Virus record (IMG/VR): IMGVR_UViG_3300049595_000193
Span: 1-25,488 of that record
Direction: 5' to 3' (one strand)
DNA: 25,488 nucleotides
From: a virus
The translations under genes and the position numbers were made by a program. Shown here one piece after another: positions 6,712 to 13,138 of this stretch (its first letter is position 1; each line of letters starts with the position of its first letter). The notes beneath the pieces were generated by a model that was not told the origin of the DNA, did not search any database, and worked only from the letters and a program-made list of their open reading frames with translations.

Positions 6712-7649
6712 TATTTACTCCAACTTACAGAGCCGCTAGCGTTGAACGTGAGGATCGTGTAGTTACCGCTCGTAGTTTGCGTCGGGCTGCCTGTCGTGCT
6801 TGCGGTAAGTCCTTCGGAAGTAAGCCAGCGAACAATCACGACACCGGAACCGCCAGTTCCACCGTTACCAGCGCCGCCCGCGTTTGAAGAACCACGCCCA
6901 CCGCCCCCTCCACCAGTGTTTGCGGTACCGTTGCCGGGTGTTCCCCCATTAGCGCTACCCGCGCCGCCCCCTCCAGATGCGGTACCAGCGGTTCGTGTTT
7001 CATATGCGCCACCGCCGCCGCCTCCGGCTCGCGTAACGCTTGATCCCGTTATCGACGATGCCACGCCGTTGCCGCCGTTTCCTGCTGCGCTGCCCGCGTT
7101 CTGACCAACCTGCCCAGCACCACCACCACCACCACCGCAGAAGTTTGGCGTACCAGAAGCACTTCCACCATTGAAGCCTTGATTAGCGGTACCTGTTCCC
7201 CGTGTTGTACCGCCCGCAGAAGTGGAACCCGCGCCACCTCCAGAGCCGCCGTTATCGCTTCCGTCAGTAACATCGCTGGAGTTCTCGCCGCAACCGCCAC
7301 CAGTTGAAGTGACTGTGCTGAATACCGAATCAGAGCCCTTGCTGCCCGCTAAACTACTAACGCCACCCGGCCCTCCACCTCCGACAGTAATGGTGTAAGA
7401 CTGACCGTTGCTCATGATTAGTGCAGATTCCGCGCTTGCTCCGCCACCCGAGGTTTCGCCCACAACTGAGCAGCGATACCCGCCTGCGCCTCCTCCACCG
7501 AATCCGCCTTGCCCGTTGCTGCAACCAGAGCCGCCGCCTCCGCCAGCGACAACAAGGTACTCAACCTGAAACCAGCCAGACGCTTCTTTCAGCGACCTAA
7601 CAGATGACTTACCTTTCAGGCCGCTATCCGTAGCCTTACTTAAAGTCAT
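6711..7649 (-). CDS. Glycine-rich tail adhesin-like protein
   Basis: A 312-residue protein with a short N-terminal attachment-like segment (ATDSGLKGKSSVRSLKEASG), then a VEYLVVAGGGGGSG start and a ~220-residue glycine-rich domain with many GGGGG runs, closing with GGTGGSGVVIVRW and a small C-terminal beta segment. The VEYLVVAGGGGG...SGVVIVR frame is the hallmark of glycine-rich domains of phage tails; related poly-glycine sandwich domains form receptor-binding tips (for example the S16 adhesin). The likely role is host recognition. Low-complexity coding makes this region prone to length change by recombination. The ATG at 7649 lies one base after the previous stop. Confidence 0.82.
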   Translation of the reverse strand: MTLSKATDSGLKGKSSVRSLKEASGWFQVEYLVVAGGGGGSGCSNGQGGFGGGGAGGYRCSVVGETSGGGASAESALIMSNGQSYTITVGGGGPGGVSSLAGSKGSDSVFSTVTSTGGGCGENSSDVTDGSDNGGSGGGAGSTSAGGTTRGTGTANQGFNGGSASGTPNFCGGGGGGAGQVGQNAGSAAGNGGNGVASSITGSSVTRAGGGGGGAYETRTAGTASGGGGAGSANGGTPGNGTANTGGGGGGRGSSNAGGAGNGGTGGSGVVIVRWLTSEGLTASTTGSPTQTTSGNYTILTFNASGSVSWSK

Positions 7650-7650
7650 G

Positions 7651-7983
7651 TCAGGTAATCTCCGTCAAAAACGCGCTAAACCCGACAGTCGAAGCAGAAG
7701 AAGAAACACGCAAATACTTCTGCGGATCAAGACACACACCAAGCGTCAAACACACGCTGTCATTCGCGGCAATAACAGCATCGTAAACAATGAACTCCTC
7801 ATTAGCGGGAGTACCAGCAGTGGTATCTGTTCCGATACGGTACGTCGCAGACGACGTGTTCCGGTTACACACCACGATAGAAGACACGACAGCCTCGGTG
7901 GAAGCGGGAGTCGTGTACAAAGTAGCGTACGTGCTAGTGCCGTTAGTGCCATTAATTTGTGAATACTTGTAAGCGTTAGCCAT
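7651..7983 (-). CDS. Small beta-sandwich tail/fibre accessory protein
   Basis: A 110-residue beta-rich protein with an alternating strand pattern: STYATLYTTPASTEAVVSSI, VVCNRNTSSATYRIG, EFIVYDAVIAANDSVCLTLG and YLRVSSSASTVGFSAFLTEI. Proteins of this length and pattern are frequent beside fibre genes in aquatic phages and are thought to be structural; no precise role is established. The ATG at 7983 follows the upstream stop by three bases. Confidence 0.72.
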   Translation of the reverse strand: MANAYKYSQINGTNGTSTYATLYTTPASTEAVVSSIVVCNRNTSSATYRIGTDTTAGTPANEEFIVYDAVIAANDSVCLTLGVCLDPQKYLRVSSSASTVGFSAFLTEIT

Positions 7984-7986
7984 GAA

Positions 7987-8490
7987 CTATGCTCCCATCA
8001 GAAAGAACGAACTGAAATCCCCGCCACCAGCGGCAGCGGCCCACGCAACCCCAGTGGTCGCGGTAGAGTCGGCAGTCAATACGAAACCGTTAGTGCCGAC
8101 AGCCACGTTATCCACCGCGCCATTACCGGTAGCGGCGATAAGGTCACCCTTAGCGGTGACAATGGACGGGGCGATAAACCCAGTGCCGTTAATGAAAGAG
8201 TTTGGTTCATCGAAGTCACGGGCAGACACGCCATGATTCACAGCAGCACCAGCGTCATGTGACACAGCCGTTGTGCCATCAACGCCACGAGTAACCGTCA
8301 ACGTCGTACCAGATCGATTGGTTACCTCAACGATCTCTTCGTTGATCGTGTCCTGGTCAATAATCAGCGTGTACGGGAACGACGCGGGCCAACCAGAAAC
8401 GGCAACAACACTAACAGTTGTCGTGCTATTATTTATACCCGACGCCAGCGTGGTTCGGGCTGCTGTAGACGAATAGTATCTACGTGCCAT
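7987..8490 (-). CDS. Tail fibre-like protein
   Basis: A 167-residue protein with two parts. Residues ~12-90 form a small beta domain (TTTVSVVAVSGWP, LIIDQDTINEEIVEV, TLTVTRGVDGTTAVSHDAG) that also occurs in the head-tail adaptor protein encoded next to it. Residues ~95-167 carry a KGDLIAATGNGAVDNVAVG and NGFVLTADSTATTGVAW pattern, a common repeat unit of phage tail fibres. It is likely a short fibre or fibre base. The ATG at 8490 has AAGGA at good spacing. Confidence 0.78.
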   Translation of the reverse strand: MARRYYSSTAARTTLASGINNSTTTVSVVAVSGWPASFPYTLIIDQDTINEEIVEVTNRSGTTLTVTRGVDGTTAVSHDAGAAVNHGVSARDFDEPNSFINGTGFIAPSIVTAKGDLIAATGNGAVDNVAVGTNGFVLTADSTATTGVAWAAAAGGGDFSSFFLMGA

Positions 8491-8503
8491 ATTTATTCCT
8501 TAC

Positions 8504-9397
8504 TCATCGGGTATAGTAACTACGGACTGGGAACAAGTTCTGCAAACCACGAGTCTCCTCAGCCAAACGAACCTGGTACATTTGCAGCAAGAACCGCGAC
8601 AGGGACGCTGCATTGTTTTGGTTACGTGGCTGACCTGAGTAATCCGCCTCAGCGGACTGACCCGACAAGTGAGCCGAATCGAAGTACGGTGTCAAACGGT
8701 ACGCTGCACCAAAACGCACAAGGTCCTCGCACGATGACGGCAAACCAGTCACAGTAGAAAACTGGTCACTGTCGTTCACCAACGCGGACGGTTCCTTCGT
8801 GAACACAATCTTCATCGAAGCACCAGGAACGATAGAGTCATACACGGATACCGTGACACCAGTGGAGAACACCGACGTGGCAGCATGCTTATCGACACGC
8901 AACCTGCGCACCGGCAGCCACTCCTTCGAAGGGCCAGTGGTACGCCACGACACCTGTAGCACATCAAGTGCCCCAGCGGGCAGAGCGTATGTGCTGATAG
9001 CGGGCTGGAACGTGATCGTCGTCTCACCCACCGCAAACAACTCAGGATAGACGGAAATGATAGCGTCATTGATTGCCTGCTTCACCATGCTGCGTGGGAA
9101 CATTGGGGACGACACGACACGGGAACCAGTGGAGTGTGCTACTGCAGTTGTGCCACGGAAACCACGACCATACGGGGGAACCGTCAACACACCATTCGTG
9201 GTGTTCAGCGAGTCAACCCAAATGATTTCGTCATCAATCTCAATGATGCCACGGGAGATAGCGGTCACATCATTCACAGACATGGTTGTTGCGCCAGACG
9301 CAACATCAGCAGTCAAATACGTGGCCTGATCCTGCAAGGTCGTGTAACCATACAGTTGCATCAACGTCTGGTCGGTCAACTGGCTGAACGTACTCAT
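8504..9397 (-). CDS. Head-tail adaptor / tail tubular-like protein
   Basis: A 297-residue protein. N-terminal ~15 residues (STFSQLTDQTLMQLYGY) are followed by an inserted beta domain (about 25-98) ending RGFRGTTAVAHSTGSRV. Residues ~100-297 have the mixed helix/strand layout of podovirus adaptor proteins that sit below the portal: FPRSMVKQAINDAIISVYPE, then strands, and a helical end including EDLVRFGAAYRL and SRFLLQMYQVRLAEE. The role as a T7 gp11-like or P22 gp4-like connector is inferred from layout and position. The ATG at 9397 follows the previous stop directly. Insertion of the beta domain between the N-terminal helix and the body is a notable feature. Confidence 0.7.
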   Translation of the reverse strand: MSTFSQLTDQTLMQLYGYTTLQDQATYLTADVASGATTMSVNDVTAISRGIIEIDDEIIWVDSLNTTNGVLTVPPYGRGFRGTTAVAHSTGSRVVSSPMFPRSMVKQAINDAIISVYPELFAVGETTITFQPAISTYALPAGALDVLQVSWRTTGPSKEWLPVRRLRVDKHAATSVFSTGVTVSVYDSIVPGASMKIVFTKEPSALVNDSDQFSTVTGLPSSCEDLVRFGAAYRLTPYFDSAHLSGQSAEADYSGQPRNQNNAASLSRFLLQMYQVRLAEETRGLQNLFPVRSYYTR

Positions 9398-9721
9398 CTA
9401 GTTGCTCGCATTCACGAAACGTGCCGTGTTCTTGTTCACAATCATCGACGCGGGGGGCATAGTATTTGCGTCATACGGGCGACCCAAAGCACGAGAAGCA
9501 GTCTCAGCCTGACGTACCTTGTCAATTGTTGTCCCCTCGGGTTGGATTCCGTTACGTCTTGCCGTCTCATACGCGGCAAGATCAGTCTTAGTTTTCGACC
9601 ACATAGACGCGAGACCGCTTGTGGCGGTTGCGTTAATGGTCGGGTTCGCTGCCTGCAAACATTCAGCGTACGTGGCGTGGTCTTTCGTTTTGCAACCTGT
9701 GCGGCAGTTACTGTGTGACAA
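9398..9721 (-). CDS. Small conserved protein with Cys-x-x-x-Cys N-terminus
   Basis: A 107-residue protein read from the TTG at 9721, overlapping the end of the upstream repeat-protein gene by 14 bases; the open frame extends further up, but that part is a shadow of the upstream gene. It begins MSHSNCRTGCKTKDHATYAECLQA, in which Cys6, Cys10, His15 and Cys21 could bind a metal. This start resembles small proteins seen in other actinobacterial and aquatic phages, always between capsid and tail genes, with no known function. The remainder is helical with a C-terminal NKNTARFVNASN. No better start codon exists in this frame before residue 40. Confidence 0.68.
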   Translation of the reverse strand: MSHSNCRTGCKTKDHATYAECLQAANPTINATATSGLASMWSKTKTDLAAYETARRNGIQPEGTTIDKVRQAETASRALGRPYDANTMPPASMIVNKNTARFVNASN

Positions 9722-10499
9722 TGTATTGTCCGTATCCTGCCGCCACCACGGCGGCCTCCGACTCGTCATCAAGAATGTTCGTTGCACCGCCACGGAAATA
9801 GTAGTCCGCGTCAGCGATAGCCTCTTGCGCCGGGAACGTGAGCAGTTCACCCGACGTGCCAGTGATCAAGAGTGCCTGACCGTTATCAATCGGGTAACGA
9901 CTCAACAGCACGTTGTCCGTGTACGCCAGTTCGATGGTGGGCAGGACAAGATACTTAGAAGGCACATACACCGTCGCAGTCAAATCGGAACCGAACACTA
10001 GCGGCCTAGCCTCAACCGGTGCCAAAATCAGCAACGTCGCTGTCAAGTTACTACTTGCCACCAGTGGGTTCGTGACGGCAATCCGCACAGCGACACCGTT
10101 AGCGACAAGGTTACTTGTGCCCACAATCAGTGACGCTGCCGCTGTCACAATGTTCGCCGCAACAGACAATGTTACTTCAGCGGACATTGCCGCTGCAGCG
10201 GACCAGTTCTGCTGCATACCGGCAGTCAAGTTAGACTCGGCAGATAGGGCAGACTCGGCCAACAGTGTCGCGGTAGCGGCAGCAACAAGGGCACTCTCGG
10301 CGGACAAGGACGAAGCCGCCACGAGAACGTTCGTTGCATCACTGACTAGGTTGCTTTCAGCAGACAGTGAAGCCTCAGCGGGTGCCACGACAATCACAGC
10401 CGACGTGAGATTACTTTCACCCGACAGTGCTGCAGCACCCTGTACCGTCAGACCGATACCAAGTAAACCAACTACCGGTTCGGTAATGTCAATGAACAT
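9708..10499 (-). CDS. 20-residue repeat protein, structural
   Basis: A 263-residue protein. Residues ~22-178 consist of eight units centred on L-S-A-E-S-N-L-T/V, starting at residues 25, 45, 65, 85, 105, 124, 146 and 167, so the first five have an exact 20-residue period and the last three drift. Between cores lie Ala/Val-rich segments. Such a regular pattern suggests a beta-solenoid or fibrous stalk. The C-terminal ~80 residues (YLVLPTIELAYTDNVLL to GYGQYIVTQ) form a separate domain. The position after the capsid and before the adaptor suggests a head fibre or neck/whisker protein, but this is inference. The ATG at 10499 overlaps the upstream TAA (TAATG). Confidence 0.72.
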   Translation of the reverse strand: MFIDITEPVVGLLGIGLTVQGAAALSGESNLTSAVIVVAPAEASLSAESNLVSDATNVLVAASSLSAESALVAAATATLLAESALSAESNLTAGMQQNWSAAAAMSAEVTLSVAANIVTAAASLIVGTSNLVANGVAVRIAVTNPLVASSNLTATLLILAPVEARPLVFGSDLTATVYVPSKYLVLPTIELAYTDNVLLSRYPIDNGQALLITGTSGELLTFPAQEAIADADYYFRGGATNILDDESEAAVVAAGYGQYIVTQ

Positions 10500-10882
10500 T
10501 ACGACAGGCTAAGAGTCACCGAAGAGATAGCGAACTGGACAGTATCACCGGAAGTGACAGTGCGGGAGTTAGTCAAAGCACCATAAGCGAGACGCTTCGG
10601 GGTGCCCGCATTGTCGTAAATCTCAATACCGACAACCGTGCACGACGGCATACCAGTGAACGAGATAGAAGCATTGTTTGCAATCTGACCAGACGAAGCG
10701 GCATCAAACGCGATAGTTTGACGTGCATACGATCCACCAGTCACCTCAGTGCCGGGAGTGGAGTCGTTGCCGTTCGCTGTCATTAGGGCCAACTTGATCG
10801 GCGTGGTGACAGTGTACGCGGACGTACCCACCAGCGCATCAAGCAACTGATTCTCAATAGTGTTAGGGAGATTGTCAGCCAC
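10499..10882 (-). CDS. Conserved phage fibre/decoration-like protein
   Basis: A 127-residue protein starting with GTG at 10882, with AAGGA six bases upstream. It opens MADNLPNTIENQLLDALVGT, followed by IKLALMTANGNDSTPGTEV, SYARQTIAFDAASSGQI, SFTGMPSCTVVGIEIYD and RLAYGALTNSRTVTSGDTV. This ordered set of blocks is a sequence type seen in many actinobacteriophages and other tailed phages, usually labelled tail fibre or hypothetical. Directly following the capsid gene, it could be a head decoration or head-fibre protein. The hairpin at 10923-10958 separates it from the capsid gene. Confidence 0.75.
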   Translation of the reverse strand: MADNLPNTIENQLLDALVGTSAYTVTTPIKLALMTANGNDSTPGTEVTGGSYARQTIAFDAASSGQIANNASISFTGMPSCTVVGIEIYDNAGTPKRLAYGALTNSRTVTSGDTVQFAISSVTLSLS

Positions 10883-10922
10883 GCTGAATCCTTATCTTTA
10901 TAGAAACAAAACCAGTAGTGCA

Positions 10923-10958
10923 GTGGAGGCCACACCCGCTATATGATGTGGCCCCCAC
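10923..10958 (-). terminator. Hairpin after capsid gene (possible attenuator)
   Basis: GTGGGGGCCACA and TGTGGCCTCCAC form a 12-bp stem with one G-T pair and a 12-base loop, starting 10 bases after the capsid stop. A run rich in T (GGTTTTGTTTC) comes 9 bases later rather than directly, so it may be a weak terminator, an mRNA processing or a stability element that lets capsid be made in excess. A TATAAA box at about 10900 could mark a weak restart promoter, but no good -35 is seen. Confidence 0.6.
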
Positions 10959-10968
10959 CAGCCATCAA

Positions 10969-11901
10969 CTAGGCGATGGACGAACCAGACTCAATCCGGT
11001 ACAGTGCATCGTTACGGTAGATGGACCAGCCCTGGAGGCTGTACCAGCCGACCGGACGGAACCTCATCAACTTGTCGACGACGGGACCGATAACGATACC
11101 CGGCTCAACAGCGGTCGCCTCAGCGAGCGCCTGCTGGCCTGCGATGATCGTACGGTACACCTTCGCGGACGAGGTGCCGTCATTCGCCGTGTACGCGCGA
11201 GGCGTCTCCACGACGTAAGCACCCCCGTACACACCGGTCGTCGCGTTGAGGATGTTCCCCACGTTCGGATCGGTGTACTTGCGGATGTCCTCAAACGAGA
11301 GGGAGCCGGTCTCTGCACGGAGGTCGTGTGCGACCTCGGGGTGCATGTAGGCGGCGTACAGCATTCCCTCGCGGGGGACAGCGTTCGCGGAACGCATCTT
11401 GGCGACAGCCTTACGGATGTACTCGCCCTCGATCACGTCGGTCGCGGTGATACCGGAAGTGGCAGTGTTGCCAGTTCCCGCGTAGATCACGTTGGTGCCG
11501 GTGATGAGAGTGGACACAACCAACTTGTCGATGCTGTCAGCGAGGTTGTAGGCCACGATGTTGGCGATAGCCGGGTCCACGTCACTGAACGCGAACTCAC
11601 CCAACTTGCGGGTGTTGAGGACGGTGTTGCCGTACTCGTTCAGCGTCACGGTGACAGTGTTAACGTCCGACAGGGCCACAGCGTTGGGGTCAACAGTCTC
11701 AGAGAGAGTGCTGGTCGCGGCTGCGAGATCCTGGTAGAGCGAGAACACCACGGACGAACCGGGCATTGCCTGCTGCACCGGGCGCTTGTCTGCGAGGTTA
11801 CGGAACAGCGGCTGCGAACGGAGAGCGAACTCAACGTAGCGGTCGTATGCTGCCTTAACCAAACCAGCCATAGCGGTGGTAGAAGTGTAAGCATTGCTCA
11901 T
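10969..11901 (-). CDS. Major capsid protein (HK97-like fold)
   Basis: A 310-residue protein with the layout of the N4-gp56-type branch of HK97-fold capsid proteins: an N-terminal helix (GLVKAAYDRYVEFALRSQPL), then DKRPVQQAMPGSSVVFSLYQ, VTVTLNEYGNTVLNTRKL, AYNLADSIDKLVVSTLITG, REGMLYAAYMHPEVAHDLRA and a C-terminal ALYRIESGSSIA. Length is usual for the family. The role is inferred from these blocks, from the scaffold gene directly upstream, and from the strongest ribosome site in the window (AAGGAGGTG) placed ten bases before the ATG at 11901, as expected for the most abundant virion protein. No prohead protease gene is seen nearby. A long open frame on the opposite strand is a by-product of its codon use. 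Confidence 0.9.
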   Translation of the reverse strand: MSNAYTSTTAMAGLVKAAYDRYVEFALRSQPLFRNLADKRPVQQAMPGSSVVFSLYQDLAAATSTLSETVDPNAVALSDVNTVTVTLNEYGNTVLNTRKLGEFAFSDVDPAIANIVAYNLADSIDKLVVSTLITGTNVIYAGTGNTATSGITATDVIEGEYIRKAVAKMRSANAVPREGMLYAAYMHPEVAHDLRAETGSLSFEDIRKYTDPNVGNILNATTGVYGGAYVVETPRAYTANDGTSSAKVYRTIIAGQQALAEATAVEPGIVIGPVVDKLMRFRPVGWYSLQGWSIYRNDALYRIESGSSIA

Positions 11902-11910
11902 AGTAGTGTT

Positions 11911-11925
11911 TCACCTCCTTGGTGA
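11911..11925 (-). promoter_or_regulatory. Shine-Dalgarno of capsid gene within a small hairpin
   Basis: The minus strand reads TCACCAAGGAGGTGA. The full AAGGAGGTG ribosome site occupies the loop and 3' arm of a TCACC/GGTGA five-base-pair stem. The stem could fold when not bound by ribosomes and thereby tune capsid translation. Confidence 0.6.
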
Positions 11926-11953
11926 ATAGATTGATTGGTTACCTGTTTTGAGG

Positions 11954-12436
11954 CTATACAGCCTGCGGACCCATAGAGTTCCCGAACAGCACCCGGTTAA
12001 GTTCTTCGGGTGAGGATGCTGCACGAATCAGCGCATCCAACTGGCCGGGATCACCAGAGTAGGTTTCACCAGACTGCTGGGTTGCAGCGATCCGGTTGAT
12101 TGCCTGCAGTTCTGGACTTGGAGCCGCAGGTGACTCCTCACTTGGGGCCTGGACACCGAACACGTCACCGTACTCGCTGACCCAAGCCTCAACCTCCTCA
12201 GCGGAGGTAACGTCCTCAGGGATGAACTTGGAGATCTTCTCCGGTAGCCCCTTGGATGCTAGTACGTCCTTGACTGAGCGTTCACGAAGGCTGTTCTTCA
12301 TGGACTGCAGTTGTTCCTGCAGTTCCTTCTTCTGCTTCTGTGCCTCCTTGTAGGCTTTCCGCAGTTCCTTCATAACGTTTGACTGATTCTGAGCGTCCCC
12401 AAAATTGTCGTCGTCGTCCCAGTCGAAATCGGACAT
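11954..12436 (-). CDS. Scaffolding protein
   Basis: A 160-residue acidic protein starting at the ATG at 12436 with GGGAG six bases upstream; the in-frame TTG at 12448 lies before that ribosome site and is rejected. Order: an acidic start (DFDWDDDDNFGDAQ), a long charged coiled coil (about 22-58, KELRKAYKEAQKQKKELQEQ), a helical part with KGLPEKISKFIPEDVTSAEE (about 65-90), a Pro/Ala/Ser linker and a C-terminal region that includes QLDALIRAASSPEELNRVLF. This is the usual build of phage capsid scaffolds, and it sits directly before the capsid gene. Sequence identity is low in this class, so the call rests on architecture and position. Confidence 0.82.
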   Translation of the reverse strand: MSDFDWDDDDNFGDAQNQSNVMKELRKAYKEAQKQKKELQEQLQSMKNSLRERSVKDVLASKGLPEKISKFIPEDVTSAEEVEAWVSEYGDVFGVQAPSEESPAAPSPELQAINRIAATQQSGETYSGDPGQLDALIRAASSPEELNRVLFGNSMGPQAV

Positions 12437-12475
12437 TGTAACTCCCAACTATTCATATAGGTGAATCGCTACCCA

Positions 12476-12501
12476 CACAACCCTCTGGGGGGAGGGTTGT
12501 G
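12476..12501. repeat. Perfect 10-bp inverted repeat between HNH and scaffold genes
   Basis: CACAACCCTC and GAGGGTTGTG flank a six-base loop. No T-tract follows on either strand, so it is not a standard terminator. On the minus strand it would lie in the leader of the scaffold-capsid message. A weaker ACCGG/CCGGT pairing lies beside it (about 12511-12537). Confidence 0.65.
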
Positions 12502-12573
12502 GCTGTAACTACCGGTCTTATACACTGATGGGGCCGGTGGGTCCATCTAGGAGTGGAGTGTGAGGCTTGACCC

Positions 12574-12975
12574 TCACGCCTTCTTACGGGCACTCCGTTC
12601 ATGCGTTCTTATTCTGTGGCAATTTGAACAGACAAGTTCGCACTTTTTTAACTCTTCTAAAAGTTTCTTTTTTCCACCCGAACCACGGGAAAGACGAGAT
12701 ATGCTTTGAATTTTTTCGCCAGTAACGTGGTCAAAATCCATGACGTAATATGGAAAAATATTTCCACAGTCCGCACATGGACTAGATTCTTTAATTTCCT
12801 TAATCCATTTACTAAGTGCTTTTCTACTTTTTCTTTGCCTTTCAAGGTTCTTTACTCTCGCTTCAACGTGAATATGGTGGTGCACTGTTGATTTTGAGCA
12901 ACCAAGTTGATTAGCAATTTGCTGCTGAGAAAAACCTTGTGAATGGAGTTCTCTAACCTTTTCCTTTAATGACAT
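12574..12975 (-). CDS. HTH-HNH endonuclease
   Basis: A 133-residue protein from the ATG at 12975; an in-frame TTG four codons earlier is less likely. Residues ~3-35 (LKEKVRELHSQGFSQQQIAN to KSTVHHHI) form a helix-turn-helix of the resolvase/sigma-region-4 type. Residues 64-125 form an HNH nuclease with zinc cysteines Cys67/Cys70 and Cys116/Cys119, the catalytic DFDH (His83) with TGEKI, and the CELVCSNCHRIRTH end. Proteins of this build are free-standing mobile or homing endonucleases that bind DNA through the HTH. Bases 12781-12840 are only about 28% GC, against ~55-60% in capsid and scaffold, a clear sign of recent transfer. It sits alone in a ~700-base gap between the ejection genes and the scaffold, in the same orientation as its neighbours. 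Confidence 0.9.
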   Translation of the reverse strand: MSLKEKVRELHSQGFSQQQIANQLGCSKSTVHHHIHVEARVKNLERQRKSRKALSKWIKEIKESSPCADCGNIFPYYVMDFDHVTGEKIQSISRLSRGSGGKKKLLEELKKCELVCSNCHRIRTHERSARKKA

Positions 12976-12993
12976 GGTGGAATCCAATCTATT

Positions 12994-13037
12994 GTGGTGG
13001 TATAGGGTTGGGTTAGACCACCACGACTAACCCAACC
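12994..13037 (-). ncRNA. Possible H-type RNA pseudoknot upstream of the HNH gene
   Basis: On the minus strand, GGTTGGGTTAG and CTAACCCAACC form a perfect 11-bp stem with a ten-base loop (13037-13006). The loop contains GTGGTGG, which is complementary to CCACCAC at 13000-12994, five bases after the stem. Loop-to-downstream pairing gives the order of an H-type pseudoknot, ending about 20 bases before the HNH start. Whether both stems form together is unproven. Confidence 0.45.
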
Positions 13038-13042
13038 TTTGT

Positions 13043-13130
13043 GGACGTGCCAGGAGTTGCACCTGGGTTAGGCAGAGCCACCGGCCAGTAATACTGGGAA
13101 ACGGTAGGGTACCTCTCGCTCGTCACGCCC
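13043..13130 (-). tRNA. tRNA-like element, degenerate (not a functional canonical tRNA)
   Basis: The minus strand has GGGCGTG at 13130-13124 that pairs with CACGTCC at 13049-13043 (seven pairs, one G-T), placed exactly next to a T-arm-like hairpin CCAGG-TGCAACT-CCTGG (five pairs, seven-base loop). The base after the 3' arm is A, suitable as discriminator. GGTA falls at canonical D-loop positions 18-21. The D-stem has only two of four pairs, however, and no five-pair stem with a seven-base anticodon loop can be drawn. The total length of ~89 fits a class II tRNA. It is probably a decayed tRNA or a tRNA mimic; chance similarity cannot be excluded. Confidence 0.3.
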
Positions 13131-13138
13131 GTATTCAG

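Noticed and set aside
6796-7104. Plus-strand proline-rich frame in the glycine-rich gene
   Set aside because: Poly-proline is the reverse complement reading of poly-glycine codons; it is an antisense artefact.
9722-9850. Upstream extension of the Cys-rich 107-residue protein to residue 150
   Set aside because: The added 43 residues are Arg-rich nonsense in an alternate frame of the repeat-protein gene; the MSHSNC start at the TTG fits similar phage proteins.
10918-11925. 335-codon plus-strand open frame opposite the capsid gene
   Set aside because: It is an exact antisense shadow of the capsid gene, rich in His/Arg/Val/Gly in a way that follows from the reverse codons, with no ribosome site and no recognisable motif.
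13043-13130. Canonical functional tRNA
   Set aside because: No anticodon stem with a seven-base loop and only half of the D stem can be paired; kept only as a tRNA-like element.
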